Part shown: positions 54,809-64,000 of the stretch, piece by piece | Position numbering within the stretch: the first letter of the stretch is position 1 | How the letters are laid out: the number at the start of each line of letters is the position of its first letter | Assembly (NCBI GenBank): GCA_029204225.1 | Contig: CM055092.1 | Coordinates: 39,939,800-40,003,799 of the forward strand | Origin: Diphasiastrum complanatum | Lineage: Eukaryota > Streptophyta > Lycopodiopsida > Lycopodiales > Lycopodiaceae | Reading direction: 5' to 3' | DNA: 64,000 nucleotides | The notes under the pieces: generated by a model | Database searches by the model: none | Told to the model about the DNA's origin: nothing | Seen by the model: only the letters and a program-made list of their open reading frames with translations | Translations under genes and position numbers: made by a program

Positions 54809-55908
54809 TAAACCAAAAGAGGGTATGCTCATAGGGCCACACATATCACTATGTATCGATTCTAGAATGGAGTTAGCTCTAGTGGCTTGTCATTTTGGGA
54901 ATATTGATCTAGATTGTTTTTCTAGTAAGCACATTTCTCAGACAATTCGAGCTTCTATGAAGGCAGCATTTATTCTCATATCCTTACCCATACTATTACG
55001 ATGCATGTACAAGATAGCTCTCATATTCAAGTGTCCTAGTCATTGATGCCATAATAGGAAATTAGAATTGCTTATATTTGTTGTAAGTGCATGACTCAAG
55101 ATACACAAATTTCCTTCTCTGTTTGTAGAGAGGATATTATTAGATTCTTCATCCAAGATGGTATATCATTTAGAATTACAAAGCTCTGTAGCTTGTGATC
55201 TTGCTAATAGACAATAGATTCTTTGTTAATTTGGGTACATAAAGTATCCTAGAAATTAGTCTTAAAATAACATCTAGAAACTGAAGGCAAATAAATCCTT
55301 GGCCTTTGATCTTGTGTGAACTTGAGTCTCCAAAGAATGTACTTTGAATAAGATACTGTGAAATCTTCAAATAGGTACTTGCATGGAGTCATGTGTTGAG
55401 AGGCTCCTAAATCAAGGTACTATTGCTAGGTATTTCTACTTTGTTGGTCTTGTACCATTAGCAGTGTCGAATCTTCTTGGGAGTTTCGGGCAGAATCTGA
55501 ACTTCCATCTTGCTGCTGCATCTTCTTTTTCGTTTCATTGTGTTTGAGAACTCGACAATCATGTCATGATTGGTTCTCTTGTAGTACTTGTAAAAGAGTT
55601 TGTTCTTGGATTTTTGTTGTTGTCGATCGTGCTGTTGTTGGTTCAAATCAGTTTGTTCAACTTTTATCTTCTTGTCATTTGGATTCTTTTTCCTCTGGGA
55701 TTGTTGCTTATTCAAATACAAGACAACTATCTTGTTATTCAAAGATGATAAGCTCTTACTTCTTACTTCTTCCTACAATATTATTATCCTTATCTTGCAC
55801 TTCCACTTGTGAAAATCGTCACTGTTGAATTTATCGATCAATCAGATCTCTGAGCTTGAACCATCTAAGAACGGTAATAGTCGTGAATTTAATTGATAAT
55901 TCGAACCT
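54809..55908 (-). pseudogene. Copia gag end, protease end and pre-integrase (minus)
   Basis: Read leftward from the primer site: KNKLFYKYYKRTNHDMIVEF (zinc knuckle with Cys lost), then SKYILWRLKFT, ISRILYVPKLTKNLLSISKI (end of protease) and LGHLNMRALS (pre-integrase) in shifting frames. It stops at the start of integrase next to the LTR fragment. Most of gag is deleted. Confidence 0.78.
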
Positions 55909-55920
55909 GCTCTGATACCA
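55909..55920 (-). other. tRNA-Met primer-binding site (minus copia)
   Basis: The minus strand reads TGGTATCAGAGC, preceded by an LTR end CACCAACA at 55924. Confidence 0.82.
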
Positions 55921-55923
55921 CCT

Positions 55924-56420
<497 letters not shown>

Positions 56421-57383
56421 TAGTAGTTGTGTGCTAAGCGTATAGGAATAATGATGTCAAGTTTCAAACCTCTTCTAGTTCCAGATTGTTTCACACAATC
56501 CCTACTCTTATTCAAAAAGTACCAATATCATACCTTACTCTGGATTTGTTTGAAAATACTTTCAGATAATCAAATTTCTAAACATAATCTAGCTTTCTTC
56601 CGAAAACTGTGCAGCCAATGGATTCTATGATAGAATTTATCAGATTTATTCACCACCTCCCTTTTAAAAAAATTACTAAGAAGTAAGAGTTCAAGAAAGC
56701 GAGAAACAGTTTTAAGGGTTTTCAATTTTGTAAAAGGTAAGATACCCATTGGAGATCCACATTAAACCTTAGAATTTCACAAAATATTCCATAAAATTTG
56801 ACATTTACAAAATTAAGAACTTTGTTAGTAAATTGTTGCCAAGAGATTTGAATCTGTAAGATTGAAACTTTGGAAGGATGTTGTTGTATTCATTTGCTTC
56901 ATAGATTTTTGAACTCCATCATCTCTAGCTATTCCATGTGCATGCAACTAGTTCTAAACTCACTTTTTTTTTTTCATTGGTCTACTCGTCCAATATTGCA
57001 TGAACACATGGTTTTGCTTGTAACTAGCACATTATGATTGCTTCCTTAAGTCGATTGAGATTACTATTCACATTCTTCTGTAGGTTCATTCTTCTGTGGT
57101 CTCCATAAACTCTAATCTAAGATTCAAAAATTAGAAAGTAAAACATTGAAATCAGTGTTCTGGAAAGCCGACATAGTCCAAGAATGAAATCGGCATCTTT
57201 TCTTATAAACCGGCATGGGAAAATTTGTACAGAATTTTTTATGTCATAAATGATGGGTTTTATAGGAAAAAACCAGCAAGTAAGAGCTTGTCACTCAATA
57301 GAGGCCCAAGAACTCTTTCATTGTTCACATATGGGTTTTTGGAAGGAAAAGGTTTCGTGAACCGTGCATTGAAATCAAGAGAC
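56421..57383. other. Intergenic, no feature recognised
   Basis: AT-rich sequence upstream of the F-box/kelch gene, possibly partly LTR remains. No conserved ORF. Confidence 0.4.
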
Positions 57384-57497
57384 AATATCAGCACAATTTC
57401 TTTGCATGTGCATTGTTAGCCTAGACTGCAATGATTGCAAAATATCAGCACATTTTCTTTGCACATGAATTGTTAGCCTAGACTGCAATAATTGTAA
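57384..57497. repeat. 57-bp tandem duplication upstream of the F-box gene
   Basis: AATATCAGCACAATTTCTTT...ATTGTTAGCCTAGACTGCAA at 57384-57440 is repeated at 57441-57497 with a few substitutions. It ends 132 bp before the chosen ATG. Confidence 0.88.
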
Positions 57498-57503
57498 AAG
57501 CTA

Positions 57504-57550
57504 CACGTGCCATTCTTGCAAATCAACTCAAAGTCATCAACTCAAAGTCA
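57504..57550 (+). promoter_or_regulatory. G-box and W-box-like motifs in the F-box gene 5' region
   Basis: CACGTG at 57504-57509 is a plant G-box core. TCAACTCAAAGTCA occurs twice in tandem at about 57523-57550, the second followed by A to give a TTGACT (W-box) on the other strand. Position about 80-125 bp before the ATG fits a proximal promoter or 5' UTR. Function is inferred only. Confidence 0.4.
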
Positions 57551-57629
57551 ATGTAATGTAGGATAAGATACTTGGCCTTTGTGGTATGCACTATGCATAA
57601 AAAAGTCAGTATTACAATCAGATTCAGCT

Positions 57630-58658
57630 ATGGCGTCTGTCATCATCCCTGGCATTCCCAATGATCTGGCTCTGCACTGTCTGGCTCGCCTGCCGCTCGC
57701 CTCCCACAAGCATGCCCGAGCTGTATGTCGCGCCTGGCGATCCGCCCTGCTCGCCAATGACCTCTATCAAGTGCGCAGTCGTGAAGGCCTTTCTGAACAA
57801 TGGCTCTATGTCTGCACCTTCGGACCTGTGTGGCAAGCTTACGATCCTCTCTCTCAGCGCTGGCATTCTCTTCCGCCATTGCCATCTGCCGTTCCCTGTC
57901 TCGCTGCTTTCGGAGTGGCCGCAGCATCCAGGAGCGTGTTCGTAATGGGTGGCGAAAGCCAGGCCGTTAATCCTGCCACCGGCGAGTGGGATGGAGTGCC
58001 TGTAAGCAGCGAGGTGTGGGCTTGGGATCCCAGGCGGGGGCAATGGCTGCAGAAAGCTTCCATGCCTGTTGCGAAGAAAAAATTTGCCTGCTGTGTGGTG
58101 GAAGGAAAGATCGTAGTTGCTGGAGGTATGGTAGCCGATGTGGGCGGTTCTTCCTCTTTGAAGCCGTCCGCTTGTGTGCAGATCTATGACCCTGAAGAGG
58201 ATAGTTGGAGCTATGGTGCAGAATTGAGGGCAGGTGAGGGGGCCGTTTGGGGAGTGATGCTTCAAAGGAAAATGCATGTAATGCATCCAAAACTGAGAAA
58301 GGCTGAGGTTTTTTATCCCTCGCAGAATCGTTGGACTGTGGTGGAGTGCGGTTTGGAGGCGTGTCCCATGGGGCAAGTGAATGGGGAGCTTTATATGCTC
58401 AATTCTGGACGGGTGTTCAGAGATGGCGAAACAGTTCAATATGCACCTCAGCTAGATCGCATCTCAGCTGGCATGGCTGCTGTCGGATCGAACCTCTACG
58501 TGTTTGGAGGATGGCCATCAACCAATCTCGCCGTCTATTCACACGATGGTTTAAATGATTGCCATATCATCTCTGTGGCAGAAGGAACTATCTCAGAGGG
58601 GTCCAGAATGACTGTGTGCAAAGGGAGTGTGTTGGGTAGTGCAGTACTCTCACTTTAG
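57630..58658 (+). CDS. F-box/kelch-repeat protein, SKIP30-like
   Basis: A single-exon, unbroken 342-codon gene. The N-terminal F-box is IPGIPNDLALHCLARLPLAS with VCRAWRSALLAN (residues about 6-48). Kelch-type repeats follow: QAYDPLSQRWHSLPPLP, SVFVMGGES with EVWAWDPRRGQWLQKASMP, GKIVVAGGMV with VQIYDPEEDSWSYGAEL, and NLYVFGGWPS. The closest family I recognise is Arabidopsis SKIP30 (At3g63220 type), of similar length. F-box proteins bind SKP1 in SCF ubiquitin ligases and the kelch propeller picks the target; the target here is unknown. The start at 57630 (MASVIIPGIP) is preferred over the in-frame ATG at 57579 because the F-box follows it immediately. GC content is visibly higher than in the neighbours, and no lesion is seen, so it is probably active. 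Confidence 0.93.
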   Translation: MASVIIPGIPNDLALHCLARLPLASHKHARAVCRAWRSALLANDLYQVRSREGLSEQWLYVCTFGPVWQAYDPLSQRWHSLPPLPSAVPCLAAFGVAAASRSVFVMGGESQAVNPATGEWDGVPVSSEVWAWDPRRGQWLQKASMPVAKKKFACCVVEGKIVVAGGMVADVGGSSSLKPSACVQIYDPEEDSWSYGAELRAGEGAVWGVMLQRKMHVMHPKLRKAEVFYPSQNRWTVVECGLEACPMGQVNGELYMLNSGRVFRDGETVQYAPQLDRISAGMAAVGSNLYVFGGWPSTNLAVYSHDGLNDCHIISVAEGTISEGSRMTVCKGSVLGSAVLSL

Positions 58659-60756
58659 GTTAATCACCCCACTCTTTTTTCATCATTAAATTAAGGATAG
58701 GTGATCATGCTTATGTCTGCTTTCGAAAACTAAATTTTGTGAATCCATTAAGTATCTCTTAACTCTTTATCTTGTGTTGCTCCAAGGTAACTACAATATC
58801 CTCAGTGCAACAGGCCCTCGAGTCCTTACTACCCGACCAAAGTTTGGAATTTTTTTCCCTCTTCCTATGGCATTCAAGGATCACTTTCAAGAATCTCCTT
58901 TCAAACTTATGAAGAATGCTTCTTAGGAGTCTAGAGGTTTCCTTCAAAGCTTAGGAGAGGTGAAGCTTAAGGCTTGTCCTTGATTAGAGCTTTTCAGAAT
59001 TTCATTTCACACATCAACCGAAAAATTTGTCTGAATTGTTTCTGCAATGAGCTTTGCATCTAACTCAAGGATTGAGGTTGGTTGTTAGAAGATTCCTTGC
59101 TGCCTAAACTTGAATTTTTGCAAAAGACATATTTTTTCTTGGCAAGATCCAATGGTACTGCAGAAAGTTGTTTCAAAATGACTTTGTATGCATATTTTAC
59201 AGGTTATGTATTGGTAGTTCACGGAAGATATTTGGAAAATTTGATCATCAGTTTTAATAATATTCAGTACTCTTGCTGAAGTCTCCTGGGCATGGAGATG
59301 GGGAGTGTGATGGCACTTGTTAGAAGTTCTATCTCGTTTACAGAATGGCCACTTATGCATATCACATTTACTCTAGCCTCTGGTCCATAAAAAATATTGT
59401 CTTATCCTGTTCCCAGATTATCAACTATGCATCCGATTGTCCTGGGACTGACTAAGTATGGGTGTGCTTTGTTATGCAGGGTTCAGGCATAGATAGATGT
59501 CTTGGAGTTTGCCGCTTCAAATTTTTTTTTGCAAGTTCTCCTAAGACAACAGTTGATGAAGGTGGTTAGATGTTGTACAACTGCTTAAAAGTTATTTACA
59601 AAGCTGTCTTATGATGACTCATGCAATGCTGCGCCTTCCCTATGACAGAAGATTGCAATAATTCAGCAATATATGTTGCACTTTCGAAGCTAGTGAGTAG
59701 CTAATGTTTTTATCTCCTAGATACTGATTGGACAAATAGTGCTACGTGACATTTTTCTGTATCAACTTAAATTCAGTATGCTCTAACACTTATATTTCAG
59801 AAGCAGACTGATAGCGTTTTTGGTATGTAAGGGTTAAAAAGATAACTAGAGTCTTTGCTATCACCAATAAGTGTTATATGTCATAGTGTAACAGATTTTG
59901 CTCGACTTTTCAAGCAAAGAGAAGCAACTAAGGGTTTGAATCATGGTAATGATGCCGAGAGGGGAGCTTCAAGAAGATGAAACAAATTCAGAAACAGCAT
60001 AAAAAATCTGAGATGCTGTTTAAGTTGTCCATGAGAAAGAAGATGTTCACACTATTGCTGAAGTGGATGTGATGATAGCGAAGACGTAAGTCTTGATAAA
60101 AGGTGAATTCTATGGCAAGTTTGAACAATCAGCATGATGTTTTTGTTTTTCCTAAGTCTGTCGTTAAAAGTATGAAAATTATGCAATAGGAACATATGAA
60201 GATGGAGAAAATTCGTACAAAAAAGGACAAGGTTTCCACCATCCTCGCGTGCAACCACGTTATCTGGAGCTCTTCAATTGTGAATCTAGTTTATCCACAA
60301 GAATGCCTATGACCAATAATCTTGTAGATCTGTCTGAATTCATTATACCGCCATAAGTAAAAATCAAATCAGGAAATTCAGAAATTTAGATCGAATCACG
60401 GAAGCCCTGAAAATCAACTTGGAGCTCCAACACGACCCTTGGTCGGAGTTGCAGATATGAACGACCGGGATTTTGTGTTCATCAGGAGCACTAGTTTCAT
60501 TGCTTGCAGCAGTGGTACAATGGGTTTATCTGGCAGTGTTACCTCGAATTCCAGAAGTCATAGATTTAGCTATGTGAAATTCTGTGAAGCTCACCATTAA
60601 GAAATCTTCGCTTGAAACATGCTGATTGGCAATTAGCATGTCCGAGGCATCGTGGAGGTCAAAATGAAACATTTGAAATTTCTTTGAAGCTTTCAACGCA
60701 TGGTACATCCATGTTTGCTTTTCTTGAAATATTTCCACCAGTGGCATGGACAGTCA
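58659..60756. other. 3' flank of the F-box gene, no gene recognised
   Basis: It contains the presumed 3' UTR and AT-rich intergenic DNA. No ORF resembles a known protein on either strand. Confidence 0.45.
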
Positions 60757-60761
60757 TGTTC

Positions 60762-63285
60762 TGAAGAAACGAAATGTTTCTACCTACAAAGCCTTGCTAG
60801 CTTTCAACCCTCAGTCTGACGAAGATGTTCGCGAACATGAAAGTCAGGAGATACGAAGCACAAAAAGTTTCGCGAACACGAAAGTCAAAAGAAACGAAGA
60901 CAAACGGTTCGCGAACACGAAAGATTCACGAACGAGAATCTTTTGCGGTCCAGTACAAGAGAAGGCAAACAACCAAAACGAAACCAACGACGGAAACGAA
61001 ACCTTCTCCTGCCCTCCACGCTCCAAAGAGTACCAGCGAGATCATGCAAGTACCTAGAAGTATAGATATCTGATCTGATGGTATGACGTCAACAAATATA
61101 TTTTAGGTTGTGGCTAATCTGTCACTCTTGTAATTCCCTGATTAGTTGTAGAGCATAGAAGCATCTACGGTCTGAAACAATCAGCCCGACAATGGTACAA
61201 GAAGAAAGATCAAGCCCTGAAATCATTAGGATTCAAGCCTCTGTTGGCTGTTTCCAATGTATATGTCAGAGTTACAGATGGGCAGATCATCATAGTGGTT
61301 GTATATGTGGACGACACTCTAATACTTTGTAGGAGTGAGCAGCTAATTGCTGAAGTAAAGGTAGACATCTCGAAACATTTCGAGATCGTGGATCTGGGAG
61401 AAGCCAGTGTTACCTAGGCTTACAAATTGAAAGGGACTATGAGGGAGGTAAGTTATACTTTCACTAGTCCAGATACACCCAGAAGATCCTAGACGACTTT
61501 GGGATGCTGAACTGCAAAGGAGCGAACACTCCAATGCTCGCAGGGACGGTGCTGACGAATGATGACTATCCAAAGACTGAAGAAGAGAGAGAACAGATGC
61601 AGCTCACACCTTACAAGAAGCTGATAGGATCACTGATGTACTTTGCTGACAACACACGTCCTGATATTGCTTATGCAGTATTTAGGATGAGCCAATTCTG
61701 CACGAATCCAGGCTTGACACATTGGAAGATTGCAAAACGAATTTTCCACTATCTTCAATTAACGAGGGATTATGGCTTGTGGTATTGTCGTGGTGCAGGT
61801 TTCATGATACTTTCCTACAGTGATGCTAGCTGGGCATCTCTTAAGGATGACTGTAAAAGCGTCTAAGGAGGATGCACCATCGCATCAGGAGCAGCAGTTC
61901 TCTGGGTCAGCAAGAAGCAGACCATTGTAGCCCAGTCATCCTGTGAAGCAGAATATGTTGCAGCAGCAAAGATGGCCAACGAGATAATCTGACTAAGGCA
62001 GTTCCTGGACGAATTGGGCGAAACAATGAATGAGCCCCTGGTCTTGCAGATGGACAACACCTCTGCAATACACCTGACGAAAGATCCGGTGTTCCATTCC
62101 AGAACGAAACACATTGTGATCAAGTACCACTTGATAAGGGATCTCATTGCAGACCACCTTCAGCGGAACGAAAGACATGGTTGCAAACATCTTCACTAAA
62201 GCCCTGGTTGAAGGACTCTTTGAGAGACAAAGGAGCATTCTCGGGATCGTAAAGCTATCATGCTTTGAGAGGGAGATGAAGAAACGAAATGTTTCTAACT
62301 ACAAAGCCTTGCTAGCTTTCAACTCTTAGCCTGACGAAGATGTTCGCGAACACGAAAGTCAGGAGACACAAAGCACGAAAAGTTTCGAGAACACGAAAGT
62401 CAAAGGAAACGAAGATGAACGGTTCGCGAACACGAAAGTCAAAGCAGACGAAGACGAATGATTCACGAACACGATAGATTCACGAACGAGAATCTTTTGC
62501 GGTCCAGTACGAGAAAAGGCAAATGACCAAAACGAAACTCACGACGGAAACGAAACCTTCTCCTGCCCTCCACGCTCCAAAGAGTACCAGCGAGATCATG
62601 CAAGTACCCAAAAGTGCAGATATCTGATCTGATGGTATGACGTCAGCAGATACATTCTAGGTCGTGGCTAATCTGCCACTCTTGTAATTCCCTGATTAGT
62701 TGTAGATGCTTAATCACCCTAATCTCAGATTTACATAGAGCGACCATACTTACTGACTTGACATATAGATCAACAGAATACACATACAGTGTAATGAAGT
62801 AGTCTGATGCTAGTAAGCAATCAAGACGAAATACATACAACAAGTCCGTCTGCGTGCGAGACGAGCTCTGTGATCATGATTCATAGAGATCCAACTGTCC
62901 GCTAGTAAAGCAAGACGATTACTTGTGAGAGAACCGTGTTTCTCCCACGCCAACGCACTGCGTGGATTTGCATGCAGTGCTTGAAGAAATCAGAGGAAGA
63001 TCAATATAGATAATTTCTCTTGTTGTGTCTGATCTCGAATGCAAATGCGTCTGCTGTTATTCGTATGTCAAAGTTTTCTTGTTCATTTTAATTCTGCACC
63101 TTGGTTGAAACTATGTTGAATGCTGCATTAATTTTATAAACGTAGATCAGTAGTGTCTGACTACATTTTGGAGGATTGTAGGAGTGATTCAGCTGACAGT
63201 GTCCAGCGATCGCATCTGAACTCCATCCAAGTCGCAAGAAGATCGTGGTTCCTTCGCGAAAGCTTCGCGATACCGATTCTCATCA
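60762..63285 (+). mobile_element. Internally deleted copia element with 5-bp target duplication
   Basis: TGTTC flanks it at 60757-60761 and 63286-63290. The 3' LTR (62277-63285) starts TGAAGAAACG after the purine tract GAGAGGGAGA and ends TCTCATCA. The 5' LTR copy (60762-61150) has the same start but is cut in the middle and joined directly to RT sequence. Primer site, gag, protease and integrase are therefore lost. Both LTRs carry clustered TTCGCGAACACGAAAG motifs. Confidence 0.88.
61158..62276 (+). pseudogene. Ty1/copia RT end and RNase H
   Basis: The plus strand reads YGLKQSARQWYKKK, IIIVVVYVDDTLIL (catalytic YVDD), ILDDFGMLNCKGANTPM, LTPYKKLIGSLMYFADNTRP, HWKIAKRIFHYLQLTRDYGL and SYSDASWASLKDD. 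Then come SKKQTIVAQSSCEAEYVAAA and FHSRTKHIVIKYHLIRD. Stops occur near 61417, 61468, 61864 and 61990, and a frame change near 62165 follows. RT and RNase H would copy the element RNA into DNA. Confidence 0.9.
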
Positions 63286-63290
63286 TGTTC

Positions 63291-64000
63291 TATGTATAGC
63301 ATGATCAAAGTAAAGAAGAACATGAATTTTTCATAAGCAAGGTCATGATACTGTAAAAAAAAAAAAATTCTAGACAGAAAAGTCTTGATTTGTTGAAGGA
63401 TATTATAAGAGCCTTAGTGTTCCAGGTTGCAAGTCTCAAAGTAAAAGCGTTGTCTCCAAATTTTGTTTTTAAGCAACTACATTTCTGATCTGCCCCTTTT
63501 CTGATTTGGGTTGGTTTGATCACCTGCCTTCTAGCTTCCACGAGTAGTTTGAAGTTGATTGCAGGTAGATTTAGCACGAGAGTACTGAATCAAAGAAAGG
63601 AACACAACACACTATATCATAATTTTCATCAGCAACAACCATCCTTGGGGCTTACACAAGCTTCAGGTTAGCTATCTGCAAATCTTTACAAGAGTATCAT
63701 TTTTTTTTATAGTGTCCTTTCTAGTATCATCAACGCCTGGATTTTGAGGTGAAGGCATTTCCAAAAACTCACGTAGGTCTTGGCTTCCATAGATGGATCA
63801 CAACATACTTTGTCCACAACATGAATGGAAAATAAGACAGTTTTGTTTTGGATAGAAATTCACTACAACAACAATTTTTGACTCTCATTTTGTTTTTTAT
63901 ACATGATTAGCAGGTATTTCACTCTTTAAAGTGGGTTTGGACATATAGATAACATTGCAAATGCAAACCAATACTATGATCACCATCAATGATAGATAAT
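63291..64000. other. No feature recognised
   Basis: AT-rich. A minus-strand frame at 63305-63577 has no recognisable family. Confidence 0.4.

Noticed and set aside
57624-58439. 271-codon open frame on the minus strand
   Set aside because: It is the antisense shadow of the F-box/kelch gene and has no family features.
63305-63577. 90-codon minus-strand frame
   Set aside because: No family resemblance or splice context strong enough to support a gene.

Overview
The window is nuclear DNA from a land plant. It is AT-rich and crowded with Ty3/gypsy and Ty1/copia LTR retrotransposons, LINEs and hAT-type DNA elements, nearly all decayed. Only two host genes can be supported, both clearly plant-like. 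Very large repeat-filled introns and the LINE load suggest a big-genome, non-flowering lineage such as a fern or gymnosperm. That placement is an inference. No tRNA, rRNA, CRISPR or bacterial gene was seen.

Layout. (1) 7.6-34.8 kb, minus strand: a split gene for a PDAP1/PP28-type phosphoprotein. Six small coding exons join in one frame with GT-AG borders, separated by introns of 0.18 to 20.4 kb; the last exon or exons were not found. (2) 0-7.6 kb, downstream of the last exon found: a LINE 3' end, a minus-strand chromovirus-type gypsy fragment with internal tandem duplications, a decayed hAT transposase gene and a 179-bp hAT MITE with a perfect 8-bp target duplication. (3) 16.9-32.7 kb, mostly inside the 20.4-kb intron: a head-to-tail series of LINE copies, all on the plus strand, ending in a conserved hairpin plus a (TC)n tail, with the next copy usually starting at the tail of the previous one. 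Nested in it are a 670-bp hAT element, a gypsy pol and a copia remnant. (4) 34.8-56.3 kb: a mosaic of broken LTR elements in both orientations. (5) 57.6-58.7 kb: an intact, intronless F-box/kelch gene (SKIP30-like). (6) 60.76-63.29 kb: an internally deleted copia element with matching 5-bp target duplications.

The most interesting signal is the LINE family. Its 3' ends share a short hairpin whose stem changes in a compensatory way between copies, followed by an AATAAA-like motif and a (TC)n tail instead of poly(A). Five tails are followed directly by another copy of the same family, which suggests insertion into its own (TC)n tails. Two copies carry ORF1 without ORF2, like the mammalian HAL1 elements. 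The second notable result is the hidden PDAP1-type gene, found only by recognising very short exons.
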